A stretch of DNA of 64,000 nucleotides. Origin: Sabellastarte sp. h YS-2021 (Eukaryota; Annelida; Polychaeta; Sabellida; Sabellidae). The DNA is taken from assembly GCA_964017235.1 (NCBI GenBank), contig OZ024929.1:65319603-65383602 (forward strand). Direction: 5' to 3'. The notes beneath the pieces are model-generated. The model was not told the DNA's origin. It ran no database searches and saw only the letters and a list, made by a program, of their open reading frames with translations. Positions 1 to 10,280 of this stretch are shown one piece after another (position 1 is the first letter of the stretch; the number at the start of each line of letters is the position of its first letter). Both the position numbers and the translations under genes were made by a program.

Positions 1-1490
1 AAAGGGGACGCTTATTGTTTTCACCCCCGGTTTTCAGTCAGCCGCCGCCGCCGCCACATCATCGTCTCATTTGAATATCTCCCTTGTTATTAGGCCTATC
101 CAAATGATATTTGGCAGTTATCTTCTATAGGCGTGGGAAAATTTTTTGACAGGCATAAATTTGACCTTTATCAAGGTCACATTATCGAAAATTCAAAAAA
201 AAATTTACTTCCTTTTCACCAGATTTCCTCAGAAAGTACCGGGTGTGGTTCAACCAAATTTGGTATGCACATTCCTGACATAAGAATCTAGGCACCAGTC
301 GATATTGGGATCAATCGGGCCATAATTGACCGATTGACGGGCGATTGATTATCGGTTGATAAAAAATTTGCTAAGATTAAGCCTTGAACTCGGTTATTAT
401 TGGTCCTAGAGCTTTGGGATGGTATACCAACATATAGGAAATCATGGGCTGGGAATCTTTTGGTGTGGTCGGATTTGACCTAGGGCCTCTCCTTCAAGGT
501 TAAACGAGCATAGCCAAACTTAAAAGTGCTTATAACTCGCTTATTATTGGTCCTAGAGGTTTGGGATGGTAAACCAACATGTAGAAAATCATGGGCTGGG
601 AATCTTCTGGTGTGGTCGGATTTGACCTTGGGCCTCTTCTTCAAGGTCAAACAAGGATAGCCAAACTTAAAAGTGCTTATAACTGGCTTATTATTGGTCC
701 TAGAGGTTTGGGATGGTAAACCAACATGTAGGAAATCATGGGCTGGGAATCTTCTGGTGTGGTCGGATTTGACCTTGGGCCTCTCCTTCAAGGTCAAACG
801 AGCATAGCCAAACTTAAAAGTGCTTATAACTCGCTTATTATTGGTCCTAGAGGTTTGGGATGGTAAACCAACATGTAGGAAATCATGGGCTGGGAATTTT
901 CTGGTGTGGTCAGATTTGACCTTGGGCCTCTCCTTCAAGGTCAAACGAGCATAGCCAAACTTAAAAGTGCTTATAACTGGCTTATTATTGGTCCTAGAGG
1001 TTTGGGATGGTAAACCAACATGTAGGAAATCATGGGCTGGGAATCTTCTGGTGTGGTCGGATTTGACCTTGGGCCTCTCCTTCAAGGTCAAACGAGCATA
1101 GTCAAACATAAAAGGGCTTATTATTGATGCTAGAGGTTAGGGATGATAAACCAACATGTAGGAAATCATGGGCTGGGAATCTTCCGGTGTGGTCGAATTT
1201 GACCTTGGGCCTCTCCTTCAAGGTCAAACGAGGATAGCCAAACTTAAAAGTGCTTATAACTCGCTTATTATTGGTCCTAGAGGTTTGGGATGGTAAACCA
1301 ACATGTAGGAAATCATGGGCTGGGAATCTTCTGGTGTGGTCGGATTTGGTTAGGGGATGTAGGTGTGCAACGTCATGGTCTGACCTTGATTTCACCCTTG
1401 ACCTGGCCGTAGTGGCCTTGACCTATAAAATCTTGTCTGGGCTATTTAATGCTCGGCGGGAGATACACACCGCGGCAGTGGACTTGTTTC
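1..1490 (+). mobile_element. Satellite-core transposable element, copy 1 (left end cut by window)
   Basis: The first ~400 bases match the left flanks at 29048-29440 and 57585-57960: a GC-rich start with a (CCG)n run, then an AT-rich stretch ending in the same junction (gctaagattaagccttgaac) that leads into 147-bp tandem units. In the two complete copies this flank opens with a hairpin, AAGCGTCCC / GGGACGCTT; here only its right arm remains. After the array, 1350-1490 is a different flank whose last part (ggcgggagata, then gcggcagtgg) resembles the right end of the element at 23148-24235. The shared flank-to-array junction shows that the element moved together with its array. No coding capacity is seen, so it is non-autonomous. 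A Helitron/Helentron-type origin is an inference. Confidence 0.75.
405..1347. repeat. 147-bp satellite array 1 (about 6 units)
   Basis: The same point in the unit (gcttataact) recurs at 528, 675 and 822, a period of exactly 147 bases. Each unit contains TTTGACCTTG, an 11-base spacer and CAAGGTCAAA, which is a perfect 10-bp inverted repeat. Because 147 is divisible by 3, one minus-strand frame stays open for several units; this is a by-product of the period and not a gene. Confidence 0.95.
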
Positions 1491-1884
1491 TGTTAATACA
1501 TTAAAAATCGTAGAAGAGGAAGATACTAAACCTAATCTTTTTATAGAAAATTGCAATCTTTGATAAACTTGGGAGATATGTGACAGATTATCAAATGACA
1601 TCATAGCATTCTTACTGATTGTTTGTGATGTGAGTGTTCAGCTTTGAATGAGTGTCTGTGTGATAACAGCAGTTAAAGTGATGCAGGGCCATTATATGTA
1701 AAAATTGTCTTTGATATTTGTAGGTTCTGAACATGACATCTAATTGTAGAAATGGAGCATATGCCTTATTGCCAAAAATGTTTTTTTAAATATCTTGAAA
1801 TAAATAATTAAACTTTAAAAATGTAAGGCTATTTTTACAAGAAATCATTCAGCAGAATTATTATTAAGATTTTAAGATTAAACT
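1491..1884. other. AT-rich spacer without a recognisable gene
   Basis: Between the satellite element and the LINE fragment there is about 390 bp of AT-rich sequence. I see no ORF, RNA gene or repeat unit in it. Its right part may belong to the LINE fragment that becomes readable from about 1900. Confidence 0.5.
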
Positions 1885-2914
1885 CAAATTATCTTGACAA
1901 CTTTGATTCACAATATAATCCTAATAACCCAGATGCAGTTCAGGATGCAGTACTCAAAATTGACTAAGGCTGCAAAGAGGTAAAAACATGGATGACTTCA
2001 AACTACTTAAAATTGAATGATAACAAGACTGAGGTCATAATTGTTGGTACCAAAGCACAGTTACTGAAATAAAAAATTAACACAATAGATATTTGCAACT
2101 CAAAACTTGCAGTCAAAAACAGTGTGAAAAACATTGGTGTTTACATTGATTCTGAACTGACAATGAAACATCATGTCAATCACATTTCATCGGTGGCTTG
2201 GTGTCATCGCAGAAATCTTTTCAGAAGTAGAAGATACCTTACAACAAGTGCATGTGTCACCCTTGTACACGCCTATGTCTTGACCTCTAGAACTGTTTTG
2301 CTCTACAAATGCCCAATCACCATGAAAAACAAGCTCCAGTGAATCCTCAACTGTTCAGCAAAACTCATTTTGCATGGGGAAAAATATGATTCTGTCACCC
2401 CACTATTGAAAAAATTCCATTGGCTTCCTGTGGAACAAAGGATACAGTTCAAAATACTTTTAATTACCTTTAAGTGTCTGCATGGGAAAGGTCCAGGCTA
2501 CCTTACTGATCTCCTTATACCACACACTCCACATCGTGTACTTAGATCTTCTGGTAATTCATTGCTGACAGTTCCAAGAACCAGACTGAAAAACTATGGA
2601 GACAAAGAATTTGCTAAAGCTGCTCCTGAACTTTGAAACAACTTACCAATTGACCTCCGACCCTGCAAATCAGTCAGCTCTTTTAAGAAAGAGCTAAAGA
2701 CACATCACTTCAAAAAAGCTTAAAGGAATTTAACTGCATGTTATTTGAATACCCTATTGCACGTATCCATTTAATACTTGACTTGATTTTAAATATTGCC
2801 AAAGCTCTAATGAACAGGACAATTCTGAAATCAGCTGCCAAAGCGCTAATGAACAGAACAATTCTGAAATAAGTGCCATAGAAATGTATTTATCTATCTG
2901 TCTATCTATCTAAC
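1885..2914 (+). pseudogene. 3' end of a CR1/L2-like LINE (reverse-transcriptase C-terminus), broken
   Basis: Translation in shifting frames gives the C-terminal part of a CR1/L2-type LINE ORF2: a stretch like [11 protein letters not shown] at about 2010, then VKNIGVYIDSEL (2124 on), CVTLVHAYV, and the typical tail HWLPVEQRIQFKILL followed by CLHGKGPGYL (2370-2636). Frameshifts and stops at several places (for example TAA near 2071 and TGA at 2341 and 2634) make it dead. It ends in a short tatc/tgtc microsatellite at 2889-2914, as CR1/L2 elements often end in a simple repeat. Everything upstream of the reverse-transcriptase C-terminus is missing, so this is a 5'-truncated copy. The RT class is clear; the exact clade (CR1, L2 or relative) is not. 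Confidence 0.85.
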
Positions 2915-2986
2915 TTATTATTAAAATATATCACAGTGTATCTTCATAAGCATGTAATGAAGTCAGTCTTACTTTTTAACATACAG

Positions 2987-3353
2987 ATGAGATATCTAGA
3001 ACATAAGACTAGATTCCTCTTGCCATATTCAAGAAGTCCATCCGAGAAATGTAGCGATTATCAAGGAAACAGAAGACAAAATGGGGACAAATGGAAAGAA
3101 AGCAATTGTAAAGTCTGTTCATGTCAGGTTGGTACAACATAATTACAATTTCTGCACATTTATATGTATTAGTGCAAGAGTTTAAATTTAATGTAAACTA
3201 AAGTTGAAAATTCACTATTCACAAAATTATACCAAATAGATGTATTTTTTTTTTCAGGCTGGCAAAGTAGTATGTAATACAACAACCTGTGAGATGCCAG
3301 AATGTCAAAATCCACAAAACATTGATGGAAAATGCTGCCCTGTTTGCCCATAA
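2987..3353 (+). CDS. Last two exons of a VWC-domain protein gene (partial)
   Basis: Exon A (2987-3127) is preceded by a plausible acceptor (cttactttttaacatacag) and ends at cag|gttggt; exon B (3258-3353) follows a strong polypyrimidine acceptor (ttttttttttcag) and ends in TAA. The 130-bp intron is phase 0 and removing it keeps one frame. The joined exons form a von Willebrand factor type C module: C..., then NGDKWKESNCKVCSCQ, then AGKVVCNTTTCEMPEC and GKCCPVCP at the end. The W, the CxxCxC group and the CC..C end are the family signature. VWC modules occur in secreted and extracellular proteins (collagen, BMP-binding and matrix proteins). The protein ends right after the module. Upstream exons are not found; they should lie left of 2987, possibly beyond the repeats and outside the window. 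A processed or isolated exon copy is less likely because the intron is present. Confidence 0.7.
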
Positions 3354-3836
3354 ATTGCATATTTGGATATTGCAATATGAAAAGCCACCAACATGTATAT
3401 ATGGTTTATGGTATAACTGAGATTCTTCAATATTATCCAAAGTTTCTGCTTGTTGTATCCACCGGTGGCATCCGCTGGATACTTTGATTTAACGTTCGCT
3501 ACGCCGCCGTCGCCGCGCGTAGAGATTTTCGGCGTTAACGCTCTAAGAGGAAAACTACACCAGCTAGGTTCACCAAATTTGCAGGATATCTTCATTGGGG
3601 GGTAAGCTTCGCTGGGACTGAAAATAGCCTCATTCTGAAAAACAAGATGGCCGCCACGGGCATTTCTTTGAAAATAATCTACATTTTTCTACTGGCTGTA
3701 GAAGGTTGAATCTCTTCATCTGTATAACAGATATACATGTCCTCTACAGCTTTGCACACATTTGACCTTGAAGCTCTTAATTCAAGGTCATCCACAGAGT
3801 CCCGAAGTAACCTACATAGCGGACTTTAAAAGTCCC

Positions 3837-5425
3837 TATATCTCCCTTATTATTGGTTCTAGAGGTTTGCAATGTGAAAGCAACATATAGGAAATCATGT
3901 GCTGTGAATCTTCTGATGTTGTCAGATTTGATCTTGGACCCCTCCTTCAAGGTCAAACGAGGATAGCCAAAGTTAAAAGTGCTTATAACTTGCTTATTAT
4001 CGGTCCTAGAGGTTTGGGATGGTAAACCAACATATAGGAAATCATGGGCTGGGAATCTTCTGGTCGGATTTGACCTTGGGCCCCTCCTTCAAGGTCAAAC
4101 GAGGATAGCCAAACTTAAAAGTGCTTATAACTCACTTATTATTGGTCGTAGAGGTTTGGGATGGCAAACCAACCTATAGGAAATCATGGGCTGGGAATCT
4201 TTTTGTGTGGTCAGATTTGACCTTGGGTCCCTCGTTCAAGGTCAAACAAGGATAGCCAAACTTAAAATTGCTTATAACTCGCTTATTATTGGTCGTAGAG
4301 GTTTGGGATGGTAAACCAACCTATAGGAAATCATGGGCTAGGAATCTTTTGGTGTGGTCGGATTTGACCTTAGACCCCTCGTTCAAGGTCAAACAAGGAT
4401 AGCCAACCTTAAAAGTGCTTATAACTCGCTTATTATTGGTCCTAGAGGTTTGGGATGGTAAACCAACATATAGGAAATCATGGGCTAGGAATCTTCTGGT
4501 GTGGACGGATTTGACCTTGGGCCCCTCCTTCAAGGTCAAACGAGGATAACCAAAGTTAAAAATGCTTATAACTCACTTATTATTGGTCGTAGAGGTTTGG
4601 AATAGCCAGCCAACCCATAGGAAGTCGTGAGCTGGGAATCTTTTGGTGTGGTCGGATTTGACCTTGGGCCCCTCCTTCAAGGTCAAACGAGGATAGCCAA
4701 ACTTAAAACTGCTTATAACGTGCTTATTATTGGTCTTAGAGGTTTGGGATGATAAACCAACATATAGGAAATCATGGACTGGGAATCTTTTGGTTTGGTC
4801 AGATTTGACCTTGGGCCCCTCCTTCAAGGTCAAACGAGGATAGCCAAGGTTAAAAGTGCTTATAACTTTCTTATTATTGGTCCTAGAGGTTTGGGATGAT
4901 AAACCAACCTATAGGAAATCATGGGCCGGGAATCTTTTGGTTTAGTCAGATTTGACCTTGGGCCCCTTGTTCAAGGTCAAACGAGGATAGCCAAACTTAA
5001 AAATGCTTATAACTCGCTTATTGTTGGTCCTAGAGGTTTGGGATGGTAAACCAACATATAGGAAATCATAGGCTGGGAATCTTTTGGTGTGGTCGGATTT
5101 GACCTTGGGCCCCTGCTTCAAGGTCAAAGAGGATAGCCAAACTTAAAAGTGCTTATAACTCGCTTATTATTGGTCCTAGAGGTTTGGGATGGTAAACCAA
5201 CTTATAGAAAATCATGAGCTTGGAATCTTTGGTGTGGTCAGATTTGACCTTGGGCCCCTCCTTCAAGGTCAAACGAGGATAGCCAAACTTAAAAGTGCTT
5301 ATAACTCGCTTATTATTAATCCTAGATGTTTACAATGTGAAACCAACTCATACAAAATCTTGGGCTAGGAATCTTCTGATGTTAGATTTGACCTTTGACC
5401 CCTCCTTCAAGGTCAAACGATGGTT
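3837..5425. repeat. 147-bp satellite array 2 (about 11 units)
   Basis: These are the same unit as in arrays 1, 3 and 4, but more diverged and with the 'tgggcccctcc' variant. It lies wholly inside the Helitron at 3458-5494. Several units have small indels, so the minus-strand frames are short. Each unit keeps the TTTGACCTTG / CAAGGTCAAA inverted pair, with a few mutated copies. Confidence 0.95.
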
Positions 5426-5466
5426 CACTGGCTTTGGTGAGTTGTCTTTCCGGTGGATACAAATTT

Positions 5467-5494
5467 GCATCGGTTCTCCGATGCGTAGGTCTAG
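5467..5494 (+). other. Helitron 3' terminal hairpin and CTAG end
   Basis: A perfect 7-bp stem (GCATCGG / CCGATGC) with a TTCT loop is followed by gtaggt and CTAG, then T. This is the structure that marks the 3' end of Helitrons. The same end, with a decayed right stem arm, occurs at 6792-6820 and 7118-7146. Confidence 0.8.
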
Positions 5495-6436
5495 TTTGTG
5501 ATATGCTTTTCTATTTTAGGCCTTATAATTGTGATAAAATGTGATCATAGCTAGGTGTAGTAACGTGAATAATTTTCTCCTACATATATAATAGTAATGA
5601 CAGGAAATTATAATTTTATTTTCACTTGTAATTGTACACTAGATAAAAATCATGGATATATAGGTTTTCAGCCTGTCATGCTACCACTGTAATAAATTTA
5701 CATTTGGATGATACTTTTAAAAATGCTTCATCAAGAGCATTTAGATTTGGTACGTGGGTAATTATGTGCAAGGACAACAAACTTTTTTATTTGTGGCCTT
5801 GCCTATACCAGCCTACCAAAATTCAGCCTTGAAGCTCTTCAAGGTATATTTTGAGCACTGAGGTATTCTAGCTTTTCCCTAATATTGATCCTAAATGCTT
5901 GGAATGTAACTCATTGCTTATCAAAATTTGTGGACTGTGAATCATTTCAACATCAGATTAAACCTAAGATGTCCCCAAGCAAAATTGAAGTCACCACAGG
6001 GAAACCTATGTATCTCCCCTATTATCACTGCATGACACAATGTCACCTTCCTTGAGGAATTCTTCATGTATTGTGTCAAATTTGATTCAATCAAGGATTG
6101 CTCTGTGTCAGGGCGCAGTGACTAGTTTCACTTGGTTACTATTGCATCAATTTCTTGAAAAATACATTGCATCATCTTGGATAAATTTGGCATATACATA
6201 ATCATAATAAAGATAGTGAATTTGAAATATTCATGTTTTGAAATATTTATTATTAGTAGTGAACCTTTACTGCATTGTGTTGTCACAATAAAGTTTTCCC
6301 AAGAACGGATATCTTCTGCATGGGTTTTTTGGGGTGCTCTCACTATACATAAATGTACAAAAACATTGTTGTATCTTTTATTACTTGTTTTAAAGAATAA
6401 CATATATGACATATTTACAAAGTTCAGATAACTGTA
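5495..6436. other. AT-rich spacer, no gene seen
   Basis: About 940 bp without a convincing ORF; the overlapping ORFs on both strands near 6130-6430 have no recognisable motifs. Scattered 'caaggt' motifs suggest that parts may be very old satellite-element relics. Confidence 0.5.
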
Positions 6437-7226
6437 AAGTTGGGTTCTTTCTTCAAGGTCAGATGTGGAAAGCCAAACTTAAAAGTGCTAATAAGTCTCT
6501 TATTATTGGTCCTAGAGTTTGGGGATGTGAAACCAACCATGTGCTGGGAATCTTCTAATGTGTTCACATTTGACCTTGGGGCCCTTCTTTCAATGTCAAA
6601 TGAGGATAGCCAAACTTAAAGTGCTTATAACTCACTTATTATTCCTCCTAGATTTTGGGCATGTGAAACCAAAATATAGGAAATCATGGGCTGGGAATCT
6701 TCTGATGTGGTCAGATTTGGTCTTGGGACTCTCAAGGTCAGACAATGGTTCTCTGACTTCAGTGAGTAGTCTTTCCCGGTGAATACAATTTGCATCGGTT
6801 CTCAAATGTGCTAGGTCTAGTTACACATCTGTTGCTTTTAATAGTAGCATATATGAAAGCACTATTAACAAATATTTCTGCCTTGGTGCTGTCCTACTAG
6901 GGTCCTTCTTTCAATGTCAAATGAGGATAGCCAAACTTAAAAGTGCTTATAACTCACTTATTATTCCTCCTAGATTTTGGGAATGTGAAACCACAATATA
7001 GGAAATCATGGGCTGGGAATCTTCTGATGTGGTCAGATTTGGTCTTGGGACTCTCTTTCAAGGTCAAACAATAGTTCTCTGACTTCAGTGAGTAGTCTTT
7101 CCCGGTGAATACAATTTGCATCGGTTCTCAAATGTGCTAGGTCTAGTTACACATCTGTTGCTTTTAATAGTAGCATATATGAAAGCACTATTAACAAATA
7201 TTTCTGCCTTGGTGCTGTCCTACTAC
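6437..7226 (+). repeat. Helitron 3' fragment with old 147-bp units, duplicated in tandem (321-bp offset)
   Basis: This holds two or three diverged 147-bp units followed by a Helitron 3' end (gcatcggttct, then gctaggtCTAG|T at 6817-6820). The segment from about 6582 to 6902 is repeated at 6903-7226: caatgtcaaa occurs at 6591 and 6912. The second Helitron end is at 7143-7146. The junction at about 6899-6903 cuts into the sequence downstream of the Helitron end (ctactag against ctactacacg), so the duplication happened after insertion. The copies differ by a few substitutions and a 4-base indel. Confidence 0.8.
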
Positions 7227-7990
7227 ACGAAGTTCAAATTGATCGGCAGAAGCGTCTTCGAGTTTGAGTCTAGAAACCAAAATGTTGATGGACAGATGCA
7301 TGAACAGATTTGGTCTGGCACTGACTGGCACCAATCTCAAAAAAACAGCTTAGTGGTGTCCTGTCACCCTGTCAAATTTCAAATCGATGGGGAAGAGTCT
7401 GGAAACCAAAATGTTGATAGACAGATTTACAGAAAAATGGACGCACCGACTGGCACCAATTTTAAAAGCGACCTAGCCCAGGTGGTGTTGTACTACTCTG
7501 TCCAGTTTCAAACAGGAATGTCAATACACAGATACAAGGACAGATGGACACACCAACAGATTCAATTTCAAAAGAAACCTAGCCCGGGTGGTGTCCTATC
7601 ACCCTGTCAAGTTTCAAATTGATCAACATAAGCATTTTTGAGTTACAGTGTGGAAACCAAAATGTTGACAGACACATGAAAAAGCGGATAACCCAATTGG
7701 CACCAATTTTGAAAGCAACCTAGCCCAGTGGGTGTCTTACCACAGTCAAATTTCTAATTGAGCAGCGAAAGTGACCTTGTGTCCAGAAACCAAAATATTG
7801 ATGGACAGATGCGCAGAAAAATGGACGCACCAACTGGCACTAATTATGATATAGGCTAAACCCAGGTGGTGTCCTTCCCACCCTGTCAAATGTCAAATTG
7901 ATTGGTGGAAGCATTGTTGAATTAGAGTCTGGAAACCAAAATGTTGATAGATGAACATACTGACAGACAGATGGACAAACATCAATTTAA
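7227..7990. repeat. Diverged ~130-bp tandem repeat (about 6 units)
   Basis: The motif 'gaaaccaaaatgttgatgg' recurs with changes near 7273, 7400, 7651, 7785 and 7931, with a decayed unit near 7520. Each unit also has 'gcaccaattttaaaagc', 'gcccaggtggtgtcct' and 'ccctgtcaaatttcaaattgat'. The 168-aa ORF across 7116-7622 is an open frame through these units and shows no protein family. Confidence 0.8.
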
Positions 7991-8755
7991 TAGGCAAAAA
8001 ACCCATCCCAAAAAGTTCTAATCTGTATCTGGAGTAAATTATTAAATAAAAGTATGACCGATATACACACAAACACAGAAAAAAAAACTTGAGTCTTCTA
8101 ATTCTACTGACAAATTAACTAAGCAATAAAAGAAAAAAAAGTTGGAGGTAGAGAGGGAATATCCAGATACCCATAATGGCTATTTAATGATGTCACACAC
8201 AGAGTACAGTTTGTTGATCCTAGCTGCTGAAGCTGCATGTGGAAAAGGCCACAGTTCACTCCATACAGAGATCTTAACCAGTGCTTAGTTTAAGGAGAGA
8301 AAAGTGGGAAGTCATTGCACTGTGAAGTGCAAGTGTGAAGTGTCGTGGTGTGACCTCGATTTGACACTTGACTTTGCCATTTTTACCTTACAACTGTTTC
8401 TCTAGAAATTTTAGTGATATGGAAGACATGAAGGCTTATACATGCTCCTGATATCAACCCTGGGATCTAATATATTTGCTTGTGTGACTCATCAGTCAAG
8501 TTCCATGCCAACAGAAGAGATGTAACTGATTCTTTCTGTCACACTGATTGCTTGTTACATTTTTAAATTTTGTTATTTAATATTGGCGTGTTGTAAATAA
8601 ATGTGATAAAAAGAAGAAGAGCAGTGAAAAGTAGAAACATAATGCACACAAAGAAGATATAATCTGAAGGTCCCACCAAAAACATTTTTTTTTAATATTT
8701 TTCAAAACTTTCATTTTTTTTCCTTATCTTAGTATACCTATTAATACTTTTTCAG
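7991..8755. other. Non-coding spacer
   Basis: No gene is seen. The stretch 8335-8400 (gtgacctcgatttgac...) weakly resembles the right flank of the satellite element at 1370-1410. The end of the region (8700-8755) is a pyrimidine-rich tract ending in 'tactttttcag', a good splice acceptor for the ORF that follows. Confidence 0.45.
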
Positions 8756-9234
8756 AAACACATGTAATAATAGGAAACAATGACTAAGGCTGGTCAGAAT
8801 GGAAGTAACAAACATAATAATGCTGTTCCTTCTTACGGTAGCTGTGGTACAAGTGATTTATCTCTGTCAACTCTTCTATCCGAACCACTAAGGAAGCAAG
8901 ATGTTATTGTGCAAAATATGAATACTCGGCGAATTAGAAGGTCACTCCACTTGGGCAAGACAAAGTGCCTTATATTTCATGGACCAAAAGGTTTAGTTGA
9001 GAATATCCATTTCCAAGAGTGGGAGAATGGCAAGGTTACAAATGAGGTGATTCAGCTGAATGTTCCTAAGTTAGTGGTGAATCTGAATTATGGTGAATTT
9101 GTATGTGGGGCAATTAAGAAGACCCTCACTGATAACAAGAATGTTCTGTGTACATATCATATTGGATCTGGCTTTTTGGTCTTATGACAGTTCTTGTAAG
9201 ACTGTATATATATGGCTATGAAAATCCACAATTG
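8756..9234 (+). CDS. Unidentified protein, exon-like ORF (ATG 8780, stop 9185-9187)
   Basis: I do not recognise the family. A 135-codon ORF starts at ATG 8780, 24 bases after a strong acceptor (ttttcag|aaac at 8755/8756). Its composition looks like a real globular protein: RRIRRSLHLGKTKCLIFHGP, then HFQEWENGKVTNEVIQ and NLNYGEFVCG. After the stop, another frame continues with protein-like text (SYDSSCKTVYIYGYENPQL) up to a consensus donor (ttg|gtaaga at 9234/9235), and a third frame reads TFQESEEFMKVCQK near 9270-9310. Either the true reading uses other splice sites, or it is a pseudogene with two frameshifts. There is no transmembrane segment or low-complexity tract. Confidence 0.35.
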
Positions 9235-9709
9235 GTAAGAAATACCCCACTAGTGAAGGAATTTCCCTTACTTTTCAAGAGTCAGAGGAGTTCATGAAAG
9301 TATGCCAAAAGATATTTATAGAATGTAAAGAAATACATGGCTGATTTTCTTTTTTTCTTTAACCTGATTGAATAGATTTTGAACCAAATAAAAGATACTC
9401 AAATTTTTATTGTGATATCCAATACTAAAGAGTTTAGTTACCCTGTCATTATCCTTGCAAGCAGTCATCAGATCATCCAAAACTAATGCATTATTTTGCA
9501 GATATTAAAATATCCCTCATTTATATTTTCTGTTATGCCAGATACAAGTTCTGTACATGGTATGGACTCTTAATTCATAATACACAGGCTGATCTTGAGC
9601 ATAAATTCATACAATCCTGTCTGGTAGAGGAAAGATAGACTGATTCATGGATTGCAAAATTTGTTTAATGACATATGTTTTCCCACTTCCAGTCAGAGAT
9701 AATAGCAAG
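9235..9709. other. Spacer following the unknown ORF
   Basis: AT-rich. The first 110 bases may still be the decayed C-terminus of the preceding ORF (a frame ending at a TGA near 9344). Nothing else is recognised. Confidence 0.4.
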
Positions 9710-10275
9710 TGTGATGGGATGCCCCCCTTACCAGATCACCAGATTTCCATGGACCAAGCGGCCTGCATTGCACGGGTGCCCAATCGACAGGGACCCCCAT
9801 GAAAGTCCAAGATTTCCCTTAAATGGGTGTCTTGTGGACAGGGATCCATCCTATATGGGTGCCTTATGGACCAGGGCCCACCCTTGCCACCAAAACCTAC
9901 ATAGAGGGGGGGGGGGAGTTTTACTACCTACCGCCTGCCCTGGAACCACTGGGGTGACACATCCCACAACCAGAGAGTACAGTCCCTGTCAGCAAAGAGA
10001 CCCACGGCACTTTGGTACTCTACAGACCGGAGGTGCACCACCCTCAGACGGTCCAAAGGTGGGCCACCTCCCCACTCACCCACCAATATACAGATTGGAA
10101 CCTGTAACCCGTCAACTTGCGCACAAAAATCTCAAAGCTTAATTATGAGCAGAAGGGACATGTCCCGGTATTTCCCTGAACCATGAAAAACTCTGTTAAC
10201 ATGTCAAAATTGCCTTGTTTTACCAATTAACTTATCTCAAGAATTATAGAAATTAATCATAATCCCAATTTTACT
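9710..10275 (+). repeat. Dispersed repeat, copy 1 (pair with 50190-50755)
   Basis: It aligns over about 550 bp with 50190-50755: shared blocks include 'tcctatatgggtgccttat', 'gttttactacctaccgcctg', 'ctggaaccactggggtgaca' and 'ttaccaattaacttatctca'. A G-run at 9907-9916 differs in length. The stretch 'acagattggaacctgtaac' looks like the reverse complement of a tRNA B-box region, so a SINE-like origin is possible but unproven. The open frame 9675-10142 is not conserved between copies as a protein. Confidence 0.8.
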
Positions 10276-10280
10276 AGCAA

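Larger units (their letters stand above)
3458..5494 (+). mobile_element. Complete non-autonomous Helitron with satellite core
   Basis: The element starts with TC after an A (3457|3458, TCCACCGGTGG) and ends with CTAG (5491-5494) followed by T, as expected for a Helitron inserted between A and T. Six bases before CTAG is a perfect hairpin, GCATCGG-TTCT-CCGATGC (5467-5484), the classic Helitron 3' feature. The 5' end also folds: GTATCCA at 3455 pairs with TGGATAC at 3476. Inside are about 380 bp of flank containing an 'aagatggccgcc' stretch, an array of 147-bp units, and a short 3' flank. There is no Rep/helicase ORF, so it depends on a partner element. Confidence 0.8.

Noticed and set aside
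405..1347. CRISPR-like array (regular repeats)
   Set aside because: The whole 147-bp unit is repeated, without unique spacers; this is a eukaryotic satellite.
480..1395. Minus-strand ORFs of 97-209 codons in array 1, and similar ORFs in arrays 2-4
   Set aside because: They are the 147-bp unit read in its open frame; they start and end at chance indels, both strands have open frames, and no splice or promoter context is seen.
7116..7622. 168-codon plus-strand ORF
   Set aside because: It runs through the Helitron end and several ~130-bp tandem units, with no protein family.
9675..10142. 155-codon ORF
   Set aside because: The second copy of the same repeat at 50190 does not keep the frame; the text is Pro/His-rich without motif.
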